Of a DNA stretch of 64,000 bases, positions 15,542 to 24,319 are shown in pieces. The notes under the pieces are model-generated. The model had not been told where the DNA came from, searched no databases, and saw only the letters and a list, made by a program, of their open reading frames with translations. The translations under genes and the position numbers were made by a program. Numbering within the stretch: position 1 is the first letter of the stretch; every line of letters starts with the position of its first letter. The stretch is from Rhodospirillales bacterium (GTDB lineage: Bacteria; Pseudomonadota; Alphaproteobacteria; Rhodospirillales; Shumkoniaceae): positions 1-64,000 of the forward strand of contig JAHDSF010000017.1 of assembly GCA_018432935.1 (NCBI GenBank), in the 5' to 3' direction.

Positions 15542-16858
15542 ATGACCTCCCCCGCTCCTCAGGATTTCGACGCCCTGGTCGTGGGCGCCGGCATCGGCGG
15601 CCTGCAGACCGCGCTCGATCTCGCCGAACAGGGCTACAAGGTGGCGGTCGTCGATCGTGACCCGTCGATCGGCGGCAAGATGATCCGGCTGTCCAAGGTG
15701 TTTCCGACCCTCGACTGCTCGAGCTGCATCACGACGCCGAAGATGGCGGCCGCGGCCCATCACCGCAACATCACCATCCACACCTACTGCGAGCCGAAGT
15801 CGGTCGCGAAGGTGAACGGCCGCTTCGAGGCTACCATCACCCAGAAGCCGCGCTATGTGATCGCCGAGAAGTGCACCGGCTGCCGGCTGTGCGAGTACGC
15901 GTGCCCGACCTACGTGCCGGACGAGGAGCAGGGCGGCTTCGGGGCCCGCAAGGTGATTCGGGTGCCGTTCTCGAACGCCATCCCGCAGCTCGCCGTGCTC
16001 GACGCCGAGAACTGCTGGATCTGCGGCAAGCCTGCCGGCAAGTGCATGGAGGCCTGCCCGACCGACGCCATCGACTACTTCCAGAAGCCGCAGGATTTCA
16101 CGATCCGCGCGCGCGCCGTGGTGCTGTCGACCGGTTACGAGCTGATTCCCGACTATTCGGCCAAGGCGTTCGGCCCGATGTCCGGGCACCCGAACCTGAT
16201 CACGTCCCTGCAGATGGAGCGCCTGCTGGCGCCGCACGGGCCCTATATGCGGGTGCTGCGCCCGGGCGACGGCAAGGAGCCTTCCTCGATCGCCTTCATC
16301 CAGTGCGCCGGCTCGCGCGACCACACCCTCGGCGTGCCCTACTGTTCGCGCGTCTGTTGCATGTACTCGATCAAGCAGGCGATGCTGCTGTCGGGCGCGT
16401 TGCCGCTGGCCGACATCACGATCTACTACATCGACATCCGCGCCTTCGGGAAGAACTACGAGCAGTTCTACCAGAACGCGCAGGCGATGGGGATCGAGTT
16501 CGTCAAGGCGAAGCCGAGCGTGGTCTCGGCCACGCCCGAGGGCAGCCTGGTGATGAAGTACGAGAACCAGGAGACCGGCGAGTCCGTCACCCGCGAGCAC
16601 GACATGGTGGTCCAGGCGCTTGCCCTGGTCCCGGCCTGGAACCCCGCCGGGGTGATCGACGCCGGGGTGGCCGACGACGGCTTCCTCAAGGCTACCTCGC
16701 CCAAGCTGCAGCCGACCCTGACCACCCAGGAGGGCGTGTTCATGGCCGGCGTCTCGGCGGGGCCGAAGGACATCGTCGACGCGATCGTCGAGGCCGGCGC
16801 CGCGGCGATGGAGGTTTCCAACTATCTCACCGCCCAGCACGCGGCGGCGGCGGAATGA
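15542..16858 (+). CDS. HdrA-like FAD/iron-sulfur oxidoreductase (QmoA-sized)
   Basis: A 438-residue HdrA-family flavoprotein. The FAD dinucleotide site VVGAGIGGLQ is at about 13-22, followed by the HdrA Cys motif in FPTLDCSSCITTPKM (Cys59 and Cys62). Two ferredoxin-type clusters follow: CTGCRLCEYACP at 111-122 and CWICGKPAGKCMEACP at 158-173. The later QCAGSRDHTLGVPYCSRVCC segment is a family hallmark. Its size matches QmoA of sulfate reducers more than archaeal HdrA. It lies between the MvhD-like gene and a second, larger HdrA-like gene, suggesting a QmoA/QmoB-like pair. Confidence 0.88.
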   Translation: MTSPAPQDFDALVVGAGIGGLQTALDLAEQGYKVAVVDRDPSIGGKMIRLSKVFPTLDCSSCITTPKMAAAAHHRNITIHTYCEPKSVAKVNGRFEATITQKPRYVIAEKCTGCRLCEYACPTYVPDEEQGGFGARKVIRVPFSNAIPQLAVLDAENCWICGKPAGKCMEACPTDAIDYFQKPQDFTIRARAVVLSTGYELIPDYSAKAFGPMSGHPNLITSLQMERLLAPHGPYMRVLRPGDGKEPSSIAFIQCAGSRDHTLGVPYCSRVCCMYSIKQAMLLSGALPLADITIYYIDIRAFGKNYEQFYQNAQAMGIEFVKAKPSVVSATPEGSLVMKYENQETGESVTREHDMVVQALALVPAWNPAGVIDAGVADDGFLKATSPKLQPTLTTQEGVFMAGVSAGPKDIVDAIVEAGAAAMEVSNYLTAQHAAAAE

Positions 16859-16871
16859 AGGGAGCGGGACG

Positions 16872-18764
16872 ATGACCGACAACACCCCCAAGCTCCCCAA
16901 GGACGAACGCGTCGCCGTCTACATCTGCCATTGCGGCGGCAACATCTCGGATGCGGTGAAGGTCGAGGAGCTGGAAGAGCTGGCGCGCAGGATCCCCGGC
17001 GTCTCGGTGGTCCGCCGCAACACCTTCATGTGCTCGGACCCGGGCCAGCAGCTCATCATCGACGACCTCAAGGCCGGCAACGCCGACCGTGTGGTTGTCT
17101 GCGCCTGCGCGCCCCACCTGCACGAGACGACCTTCCGCGGCGCGGTCGCCCGCGGCGGTCTCAACCCCTACATGTACGAGCACGCCAACATCCGCGAGCA
17201 GGTAAGCTGGGTTCATCACGGACCCGGAGCTACCGCCAAGGCGGCCAAGCTGGTCCAGGCCGCGGTCGCCAAAGCCGGCAACCTGCGCGCGCTGGAGCCG
17301 ATCCGGATGGAGGCTCGCCGCCACGCCACCGTCGTCGGCGGCGGCATTGCCGGGATGAAGGCAGCGCTCGACCTCGCCCGGCGAGGCATCGACGTCACTC
17401 TGGTCGAGAAGTCGCCGTTCCTCGGCGGCAACCTCGCCAGGCTCGACCGCCTGTTCCCGACCGAGGACAAGGCGGCCGACCTGCTGGCATCGCTCTATGC
17501 CCAGGTGACGGCAAGCCGCCGCATTACCGTCCTCACCTGCGCCGAGGTCGTCGCCCACAGCGGCTACGTCGGCCATTTCGACCTCACCGTGAGGCGCGCC
17601 GCGCCGACCACGACCGAGGATCTGGAGCTGATCGCCCGCTTCGAGAAGGCGGGCAGCCCGCTCGGCACCTTCGTGCCGTTCGTCGGCTTTGCCCCCGTTC
17701 TTCCCGCCACCGCCGAGGAGACCATCGCGGTCGCCACCGGTGCCGTGGTGCTGGCGGTCGGCTTCCGCCACTATGTGCCGCGCCAGGGCGAGTACGGCTA
17801 TGGCGACAACCCCGAGGTCGTCACCCTGACCCAGCTGATCGAGGCACTGGCGGGTGAACAGCCCGGCGGCCAGCTGATGGTGAACGGCAGGGCGATCAGG
17901 ACGATGGCCCTGATCCGCTGCGTCGGCAGCCGGCATATTCCCGGCGTCGACGAGGAGGACGAGAACGGCAACCTCAACCAGCACTGCTCGCGGGTCTGCT
18001 GCACGGCGTCGCTGCAGGCCGAACGCGAGATCAAGCAGCGCTTCCCCGAGACCGTCATCTACGACTTCTACCGCGACATCCGCGCCTATGGCCGCGGCCA
18101 CGAGGAGTACTACTGCGGCGCCTCCCGGGACGGCGTCCTCTTCATCCGTTTCGAGCCGACCGGAAGGCCGGTGGTCGCCCGTTCTCCCGCCGGCTCGGAC
18201 AACCCGCTCACCGTCACGGTCGCCGACAAGCTGCTGGCGGACCGCGAGCTGGAGGTCCCGGTCGACCTCGTCGTGCTGGCCAACGGCATGGTGCCGGGAG
18301 ACACCGCGAAGCTGGTCGAACTGACCAAGATCCCGACCGGCGCCGACCGTTTCCTGCTCGAGGTCCATCCCAAGCTGCGCCCGGTCGAGGTCAAGGAGGC
18401 CGGGATCCTGCTGGCCGGCACCTGCCAGGCGCCGATGGACACGACCGAGGCATGCGCCGCGGCAGCCGCGGCCGCGGTCAAGGCGGCAGCCGTGCTGTCG
18501 CGCGGCTACGTCGAGCTGGATCCGTTCGTCGCCCGCATCGATCCCGAACTGTGCAAGGGAACCGGGGCCTGCATCGAGGAATGCCCGCAGGAAGGCTGCA
18601 TGAGCCTGGTCGACGGCAAGGCGACCGTCAACCCGGCACTGTGCACCGGCTGCGGCATGTGCGTGGCCGTCTGCCCCGAAGGCGCGATCGAGGTCAACGG
18701 CTGGACCCTGCGGCAGTACGAGGCGATGGTCGACGCCATCGTCGCCGCCCCCGTGGAGGCTTGA
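16872..18764 (+). CDS. HdrA-like FAD/iron-sulfur oxidoreductase (QmoB-like, without fused MvhD domain)
   Basis: A 630-residue HdrA-family protein. It starts with the family motif YICHCGGNISDAV, continues with CSDPGQQLI and CACAPHLHETTFR, then the FAD site VVGGGIAGMKAALDLA at about residue 155. RCVGSRHIPG with HCSRVCC follows in the second half. Two C-terminal ferredoxin motifs are at 18552-18680; the first reads CKGTGACIEECP, where the second Cys of the usual spacing is Thr, and the second, CTGCGMCVAVCP, is canonical. QmoB has the same order plus a fused MvhD domain, which here is the separate gene at 15095. It probably forms a heteromer with the preceding flavoprotein. Confidence 0.88.
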   Translation: MTDNTPKLPKDERVAVYICHCGGNISDAVKVEELEELARRIPGVSVVRRNTFMCSDPGQQLIIDDLKAGNADRVVVCACAPHLHETTFRGAVARGGLNPYMYEHANIREQVSWVHHGPGATAKAAKLVQAAVAKAGNLRALEPIRMEARRHATVVGGGIAGMKAALDLARRGIDVTLVEKSPFLGGNLARLDRLFPTEDKAADLLASLYAQVTASRRITVLTCAEVVAHSGYVGHFDLTVRRAAPTTTEDLELIARFEKAGSPLGTFVPFVGFAPVLPATAEETIAVATGAVVLAVGFRHYVPRQGEYGYGDNPEVVTLTQLIEALAGEQPGGQLMVNGRAIRTMALIRCVGSRHIPGVDEEDENGNLNQHCSRVCCTASLQAEREIKQRFPETVIYDFYRDIRAYGRGHEEYYCGASRDGVLFIRFEPTGRPVVARSPAGSDNPLTVTVADKLLADRELEVPVDLVVLANGMVPGDTAKLVELTKIPTGADRFLLEVHPKLRPVEVKEAGILLAGTCQAPMDTTEACAAAAAAAVKAAAVLSRGYVELDPFVARIDPELCKGTGACIEECPQEGCMSLVDGKATVNPALCTGCGMCVAVCPEGAIEVNGWTLRQYEAMVDAIVAAPVEA

Positions 18765-18767
18765 GAG

Positions 18768-19091
18768 ATGGCCGAAAGAAGAGACCTTCACCTGACCCCG
18801 GAGCAGGTCCAGGCGATCGCGGCCCTGCGCGACGAGCGCAAGGTGTCGATCGCCCCCGCCATTGCTGACCACCGCCAGCGCGCCAAGGACATGACGCGGA
18901 TCAAGCGCCTCCTCGCCGAAACGCCGATGACGGTGCCCGAGATCGCCGCCGCCCTCTCCATTCCGGCCGACAAGACCCTGTGGTACGTGACCGCGCTGAA
19001 GCGCTACGACGGCCTGCTCGAGGGCGCCAAGGACGACGATTACTTTCGCTATTCGCTGCCGGCCGGCGCCAAGGCGTCTGACGAAGACTGA
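18768..19091 (+). CDS. Small winged-helix protein within the hdr operon
   Basis: A 107-residue protein whose middle part (KRLLAETPMTVPEIAAALSI, then PADKTLWYVTALKRYDGLLE) is a short winged helix-turn-helix. No DNA-binding partner domain or Cys cluster is present. It begins three bases after the HdrA-like stop and ends just before the HdrD-like start, so it is co-transcribed. It might regulate the operon or act as a structural subunit; nothing in the sequence decides between these. Confidence 0.7.
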   Translation: MAERRDLHLTPEQVQAIAALRDERKVSIAPAIADHRQRAKDMTRIKRLLAETPMTVPEIAAALSIPADKTLWYVTALKRYDGLLEGAKDDDYFRYSLPAGAKASDED

Positions 19092-19105
19092 GAGGAACGA
19101 TCCCC

Positions 19106-20257
19106 ATGCCCGATACCCCGTTCTTCGAAGTCAACGAAGCGATCCGCAGCCTCGGCGGCGAGGATCTCAACCTCTGCATGCAGTGCGGCACCTGCTCGGG
19201 TGTCTGCCCGTGGCGTAACGTCGAGACCGAGTTCTTCATCCGCCGCCTGATCCGCTTCGGCCAGCTCGGCGTCGAGGGCTCGGAATCCGAGGAGGTGCTG
19301 TTCGGCTGCACCACCTGCGGCCGCTGCGTCGACAACTGCCCGCGCGGTGTGGCGATCATCGATGTCGTCAAGGGAATGCGCGCGATGGGTGCCGAGGTGG
19401 GCGCCATGCCCGCCACGCTGAAAGCCGCCGCCGGCAGCCTGGAAAGCCACGGCAACCCTTGGGGCGAGCCGCGCGCCAAGCGGTTCGATTGGGCTAAGGA
19501 CCTCGATCTGCCGCCGTTCGGACCGGACACCGAGTACCTGCTGTCGGTCTGCTGCACCTCGTGCTACGACGCGCGCAGCCGCAAGATCGCCCGCGCCCTG
19601 GTGCAGGTGTTGCGCGCAGCCGGAGTTTCGTTCGGCGTCATCGGCACCGACGAGAACTGCTGCGGCGAAGCGATCCGCAAGACCGGCAACGAGGAGGCGT
19701 TCGGCCGCCTCGCCGAGGCCAATGTCAGCCTCTTCAACGGCCGCGGCGTGAAAAAGATCATCGTCACCTCGCCGCACTGCTTCCACACCTACACCAAGGA
19801 GTACCCGGCGCTGGGCGGCGAGTGGGAGGTGATCCACCACAGCCAGCTGCTCGCGCAACTGGTTGCCGACGGCAGGCTCAAGGTCGAAGGCAAGGTGGCG
19901 GCCAAGGTCGCCTACCACGATCCCTGCTATCTCGGCCGCCACTCCCGCATCTTCGACGAGCCGCGCGCGGTGCTCGGCGCCGCCGGGGCGACCGCGGTCG
20001 AGATGGGCCGCGAGCGCGACTTCTCGCTCTGCTGCGGCGGCGGCGGCGGCCGGGTGTGGATGGAGACGGCGCACGACCAGCGGTTCAGCGTCCTCCGTGT
20101 CCGCGAGGCCGCCGAAGCCGGCGCCGAGGTGCTGGCGACCGCCTGCCCTTACTGCCTCACGTTGCTGGAGGACAGCCGCAAGACGGAAGGCTTCGAGGAC
20201 AGCCTTGAAGTTCTCGACGTCGCCGAAGTGCTGGCACGGGCGATCCCGCCGGCTTGA
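19106..20257 (+). CDS. HdrD-type HdrC-HdrB fusion, iron-sulfur protein
   Basis: A 383-residue soluble protein. The N-terminal HdrC part has two [4Fe-4S] motifs, CMQCGTCSGVCPW at about 28-40 and CTTCGRCVDNCPRG at about 74-87. The HdrB part has two CCG domains: VCCTSC with ENCCGEAIRKTGNEE, and AYHDPCYLG with LCCGGGGGRVW followed by CPYC. CCG domains in HdrB, HdrD and DsrK hold noncubane [4Fe-4S] centres that reduce disulfides. It has no membrane helices, unlike QmoC. Together with the two HdrA-like and the MvhD-like proteins it would complete a soluble electron-transfer complex acting on a disulfide or persulfide. Confidence 0.88.
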   Translation: MPDTPFFEVNEAIRSLGGEDLNLCMQCGTCSGVCPWRNVETEFFIRRLIRFGQLGVEGSESEEVLFGCTTCGRCVDNCPRGVAIIDVVKGMRAMGAEVGAMPATLKAAAGSLESHGNPWGEPRAKRFDWAKDLDLPPFGPDTEYLLSVCCTSCYDARSRKIARALVQVLRAAGVSFGVIGTDENCCGEAIRKTGNEEAFGRLAEANVSLFNGRGVKKIIVTSPHCFHTYTKEYPALGGEWEVIHHSQLLAQLVADGRLKVEGKVAAKVAYHDPCYLGRHSRIFDEPRAVLGAAGATAVEMGRERDFSLCCGGGGGRVWMETAHDQRFSVLRVREAAEAGAEVLATACPYCLTLLEDSRKTEGFEDSLEVLDVAEVLARAIPPA

Positions 20258-20310
20258 TCGCGCCGCAGAACGAGGGCTCACTTGCGAGACAGCGCACGCG
20301 GTGGGCGCAA

Positions 20311-21651
20311 TCAGAACGCCGTCGGCTCGCAGTAGACGCGCTGGGCCTTGAGCTTGGCGCATAAGTCGAGGGCGGCCGAGCGATCGGCCAGCGGGCCGGC
20401 TTTGAGGCGGTAGTAGATGCCCTTGCCGGGCCCGAGGTCGACCCTCGGGGTCGCCGCCTGCAGGCCGCCGAGCAGGCCGGGATGTTGACGGCGCAGGATT
20501 CCCCAGCCGTCCTGCGCCCGCTTCTCAGACCGGTACGAGGCGAGATGGACGGCCGGGGCGCCGCCGCGCGGCGCCTGGGCTGCCGGTGCCGCCGCCGCAG
20601 ACCTGTCGACCCCTTGCACCCCCGCCCCCGACCTGGAAACGCTCGGGCTCGACGGCTGTACCGCCCGTTCGATGGCGGCCCGCTCCTTGGCGTACTCGTC
20701 CGAGGTGATGAGGCCATCGGCCTTGAGCTGCTCGAGCCGCCGCACCGCGTCGGCGGCCTCCATCAGCCCCTGTGGCGGCGGGCCGGGATTGGCCACTGCC
20801 ACCGGCGCCGATGGCATCAGGGCGTCGAGGATCATGTTGCGCTCGGAAGCGTGCTGCGCCACGGTCATCGCCCGCATCTCGAGCGACCGTCCGATCGCCT
20901 GCAGGCGCTGCGATATCTGCTCGGCCGTCGGCACCGGACGATCGAGCCCGGCGGCCGGCGGCGGCGAGGTCAGCGGCAGCAGGGCGCCGATGTTGGCCTG
21001 GCGCCGCTGCGCATACTCCTGCTGGGTGATCAGGGCCTGATCGCGCAGCGAAGCAAGGATCTTGAAGCGGCCGGCGATGTTGGCGTCGCCCTTTGACAGC
21101 ATCGTACCGGCGGGCGCCGCGTCGGCGGCCGGACGGGCGATCAGGGCGGTGGCGGTGGGCGCGCTCCTGATCGAGGCGGTGCTGCTGCCGGACAGCGCGG
21201 CAGGGGTGCCGGTCCCCGGTCCGCCGCCGCCGTTGTCGAGCAGGGCGAGGTTGTAGCCCACAATCTCGACCAGCGGGCGGGTCTGGGTCGCGCTCCAGAA
21301 CACGAGCTGCTGCTCGCGGTCGGGGCGGACGGCAAGCACCGCCTCGTACATCTCGCGCGCCCGCACGTTCTGGCCGGTGTTCTGGTACAGGATGCCGAGC
21401 CCGGCCAGGGCGTAGGAGTCGTTGGGATCTTTCTTGATCGCCTGCTGGAAGAAGTGCTCGGCCTCGGTATGGTTGCCTTTCGCCAGTTCGGCCAAGCCGA
21501 GTTCGGCCAACGTGTTCTCGTTCGCCGTGCTGCCTTCCCAGAACTTCTTGTCGAAGACCTCGGGGTCGTTAAGGAGCTCGCATCCGCTCACCAGGAAAGC
21601 GACGGCAAGCGCCAACGCGACAGGACCGAACCCGGGCTGCGCCTTCTTCAT
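20311..21651 (-). CDS. TPR- and SPOR-domain lipoprotein
   Basis: A 446-residue lipoprotein with lipobox LVSGC and lipidated Cys24. TPR motifs lie at about residues 45-110 (ELGLAELAKGNHTEAEHFFQ and ALAGLGILYQNTGQNVRARE). A long low-complexity Ala/Pro linker follows, with two short-C-terminal-domain-like elements of the type LKADGLITSDEYAKERAAI and LRDQALITQQEYAQRR. The last 75 residues form a SPOR domain (VHLASYRSEKRAQDGWGILR to YYRLKAGPLADRSAAL), which binds denuded peptidoglycan at division sites. It is convergent with the hdr operon. Confidence 0.8.
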   Translation of the reverse strand: MKKAQPGFGPVALALAVAFLVSGCELLNDPEVFDKKFWEGSTANENTLAELGLAELAKGNHTEAEHFFQQAIKKDPNDSYALAGLGILYQNTGQNVRAREMYEAVLAVRPDREQQLVFWSATQTRPLVEIVGYNLALLDNGGGGPGTGTPAALSGSSTASIRSAPTATALIARPAADAAPAGTMLSKGDANIAGRFKILASLRDQALITQQEYAQRRQANIGALLPLTSPPPAAGLDRPVPTAEQISQRLQAIGRSLEMRAMTVAQHASERNMILDALMPSAPVAVANPGPPPQGLMEAADAVRRLEQLKADGLITSDEYAKERAAIERAVQPSSPSVSRSGAGVQGVDRSAAAAPAAQAPRGGAPAVHLASYRSEKRAQDGWGILRRQHPGLLGGLQAATPRVDLGPGKGIYYRLKAGPLADRSAALDLCAKLKAQRVYCEPTAF

Positions 21652-21735
21652 CGCCGAATGCTCCTCAGACGCGGTCCGCCAGCGTCGCGGACCCTTCGAG
21701 CGCTCGTCAAGGCTTACCGGAAAATGCCAAAAAAA

Positions 21736-22278
21736 TCAATGCGGTCCGGCCGCTTCGCCGGACTTGCCGTTGGCCTTCTTCTCGCCTTCGCCGCCGCGGC
21801 AGCCGAGAACGCTGGAAAACGGCAGCTTCGCCAGCACTCCTTCGTCGGGTGCCCGCGAGGCGCTGACCAGATGGACCCGGTCGACGAGATCGCTGCCCAA
21901 GGCCGCATTGAGGCGGCTGCGCACGTCGTCCTCAAGGTTCCCGAAGTCGAACCGCCGGTCGGCGTTGATGTCGATCGGCTGCTCGTAGAACGCCTGGACG
22001 AGGGCATCGAGCAGGCGCGGCGCCTTGGCGCAAATCGTGGAGACGTTGTCGATCGTCCTGGTCTCGATCACGGCGGTCACCGCCGCCGAACCAAGCTGCT
22101 TGCCGTTGGCCCGGCTGACCACGGGGGCCATCATCGAGGCGAGCTGAACGTAGGCAAGATTGGGAGGCGCCGGGATCGCCGCCGCCTGCGCCCGCTCGGC
22201 AGCCGACCCCGCGGAAGCCGCGCAAAGGCCGACGAGGGCCAGAAGCGCTGCGCGAAGGGTGCGGGAAATCCGGAGCAA
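21736..22278 (-). CDS. Secreted protein of unknown function, weakly FliL-like
   Basis: A 180-residue exported protein. The chosen TTG start at 22278 has GGAG seven bases upstream and places a signal peptide (LRAALLALVGLCAASAGSA) at the N-terminus; a longer frame starting at 22347 would put 23 extra residues before it. The mature part has LAYVQLASMMAPVV, a central AVIETRTIDNVSTICAKAPR strand pair and LDALVQAFYEQPIDI. That order of strand, strand and helix is like FliL or other basal-body-associated proteins, but no residue motif confirms this. It lies upstream of the SPOR lipoprotein on the same strand, 84 bases away. Confidence 0.55.
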   Translation of the reverse strand: MLRISRTLRAALLALVGLCAASAGSAAERAQAAAIPAPPNLAYVQLASMMAPVVSRANGKQLGSAAVTAVIETRTIDNVSTICAKAPRLLDALVQAFYEQPIDINADRRFDFGNLEDDVRSRLNAALGSDLVDRVHLVSASRAPDEGVLAKLPFSSVLGCRGGEGEKKANGKSGEAAGPH

Positions 22279-22508
22279 CGGGCTTCTCCAATCGATACGG
22301 ACGAGAACCCCAAGAGGAACGTTCCGGGTCCAGGGGTTATGCGCCACGGCGGACCCTAGACCAGCTCCAATGTCGAGGTCGATGTAGCCAGACGTATGTA
22401 CTCCGATGGACCTCGGAATCCAAGGGCCAATCGGACGCCACCGCAGGGTCTGGCCTTGCGTTGCCCGACGCGAAAAGCGCCCGCTGCCTAAAAGTATGCG
22501 ACTCGTTC

Positions 22509-23228
22509 TCAGGAGGACTGGTGGTCGAAGGCGATACTGACGCGTCGATTGTGGCGTCCCTTATTCTCGATCTTGGTCACCTTGACCCGGCCGATCTCGC
22601 CGGTCGACGCGACGTGGGTGCCGCCGCACGGCTGCAGGTCGACCCCGACGATCTCGACCAGGCGCACAACGGCGCCGTTCATCGGCGGCTTCACCGACAT
22701 CGTGCGCACCAGTTCCGGCTTCGCCTTCAGCTCTTCGATCGAGATCGAACGGAAGACGACGGGATGGTCCTCGGCGATCAGGCGATTGAGGTCGACCGTC
22801 AGCTGGTCCTTGTCGAGGACCCGCTCGGGAAGATCGAAATCGAGCCGCGCCCGGTCGTCGCCCAAGGAGCCGCCGGTGACGCCTTCGGGAATCAGCGAGC
22901 ACAGGAGGTGCATGCAGGTGTGCATCTGCATGCGCCCGTAGCGCCTCCCCCAGTCGATCTCGGCGACCAGGGGCGCTCCGACCGGCGGAGCCTGCGTTCC
23001 TTCCGGCAGGACGTGCACGGGCTCGCCGGTTTCGGGATGCTTGACGGTATCGACGACCTGGAGCTGCCGGCCATCGACAAGCCGAAGCACGCCGGTATCC
23101 CCCGGCTGCCCGCCACCGGCGGGATAGAACACCGTGCGGTCCAGTCGCACCCCGAGCGCGTCGACGGCCGTGATCCTGGACTCGCTCGACTTGGCATAGC
23201 ACTCCCGGCGGAAGATCTCGTCCGTCAT
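22509..23228 (-). CDS. Alanyl-tRNA editing protein AlaX
   Basis: A 239-residue freestanding editing protein that hydrolyses Ser-tRNA(Ala) or Gly-tRNA(Ala). Both zinc-site motifs of AlaX and the AlaRS editing domain are visible: HTCMH at 103-107 and CGGTH at 201-205. The FYPAGGGQPGDTG stretch at about 35-47 is also typical. ATG at 23228 has GGAGGG upstream; an in-frame start 23 codons earlier lacks similarity. It is divergent from the hydroxyacyl-CoA dehydrogenase gene. Confidence 0.9.
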   Translation of the reverse strand: MTDEIFRRECYAKSSESRITAVDALGVRLDRTVFYPAGGGQPGDTGVLRLVDGRQLQVVDTVKHPETGEPVHVLPEGTQAPPVGAPLVAEIDWGRRYGRMQMHTCMHLLCSLIPEGVTGGSLGDDRARLDFDLPERVLDKDQLTVDLNRLIAEDHPVVFRSISIEELKAKPELVRTMSVKPPMNGAVVRLVEIVGVDLQPCGGTHVASTGEIGRVKVTKIENKGRHNRRVSIAFDHQSS

Positions 23229-23341
23229 CGCACCCTCCGCTTCCATATGAAATCTCCGCCTTCGTGGCGGAACGCATTTGCGCAAGAATACCACCATCTT
23301 TCAAATGGGAAAAATGGCCACGGGAAGCAGGAATTAAAGGC

Positions 23342-24268
23342 ATGACGGGCGAAAAGAACGGGGTTGCGAGCGTCCTCATCGTCGGTTCGGGCGTGACCGG
23401 GCGAGGTCTCGGCGCGGTGTTCGCCGCCGGCGGGTTCGCGGTTACCATGTACAATCCGCGCCGGACCGGGCAGGCCAACATCCCGGCCGGGTGCACCTTC
23501 AGCCGGACGCTTCCTGCGGATATCCCCGACCTGGTGATCGAATGCGTGCCGGAGATCCTAAAGACCAAGGCCCAGGTCTTCGCCGACCTCGAAGCGGCTT
23601 ACGGAGGGGATCCGATCCTCGCCTCCAACACCTCCGGGCTGCCGCTTGAGGAGATTGCCCGGCCGCTCGCCCATCCCGATCGCTTCCTCGGCGTGCACGT
23701 GTTCACGCCGGCCGAGGTCTCGCCGCTGGTCGAGGTGATCGCGGTCGCCGCCACCCGGCCCGAAGTGGTGGATCAGGTGGTCGCGGCGATCGCCCGGTGC
23801 GGCAAGCGGGCGCTGCGGGTCTCGCGCCCGGTGATCGGGCATCTTTGGAACCGCCTGCAGCACGCCCTTCTGCACGAGGCCTACCACATCATCGCCCACG
23901 GCATCGCGACCGCGGCCGACCTCGACGCCATCGCCAAGGAGCTGCTCGGCCCCCGCTTCTGCGTCACCGGGCTGATCGAGTCCAAGGATCGCGGCGGGCT
24001 GGAGATCCACGTCCATGCCCAGCAGGCGATCGTGCCGCATCTCTGCAAGAGCGACGCCGCGCACGGGTTTCTGTGGCGCATGCTCGATGACGGGCGGACC
24101 GGCGTCCGCAGCGGCCGGGGTTTCTACGATTGGCGCGGCCAGGACCCTGACGATCTGGCGCTGACTGCCGCCGACAAGCTTCGCCGCCTCAATGCCTTCC
24201 TGGCATCCGAGATCCGCGGCGAAGAGCCGACTCCGCTGCCCTTGCCCCTCTCCGATGACGATGAGTGA
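23342..24268 (+). CDS. 3-hydroxyacyl-CoA dehydrogenase family protein
   Basis: A 308-residue NAD-dependent dehydrogenase. The Rossmann fold begins with VLIVGSGVTGRGLGAVFAAGG at about 10-30, then the NAD-domain motif LVIECVPEILKTKAQVFADLE, ILASNTSGLPLEEIA, and HVFTPAEVSPLVEVI. The usual HxFNPxxxMxLVEV is changed to HVFTPAEVSPLVEV, so the substrate may not be a fatty acyl-CoA; L-carnitine or gulonate dehydrogenases of this fold are alternatives. The C-terminal domain has SGRGFYDW, typical of the family. A Glu/Pro-rich tail closes the protein. Confidence 0.8.
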   Translation: MTGEKNGVASVLIVGSGVTGRGLGAVFAAGGFAVTMYNPRRTGQANIPAGCTFSRTLPADIPDLVIECVPEILKTKAQVFADLEAAYGGDPILASNTSGLPLEEIARPLAHPDRFLGVHVFTPAEVSPLVEVIAVAATRPEVVDQVVAAIARCGKRALRVSRPVIGHLWNRLQHALLHEAYHIIAHGIATAADLDAIAKELLGPRFCVTGLIESKDRGGLEIHVHAQQAIVPHLCKSDAAHGFLWRMLDDGRTGVRSGRGFYDWRGQDPDDLALTAADKLRRLNAFLASEIRGEEPTPLPLPLSDDDE

Positions 24269-24319
24269 TACCGTCACCGCCCATCGGCCTGACCGAGGCG
24301 GCCGCCCGCCCCTCCTTGC

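Noticed and set aside
22279-22347. Upstream extension of the secreted protein at 21736
   Set aside because: The TTG at 22278 has a good ribosome binding site and a signal peptide directly after it.
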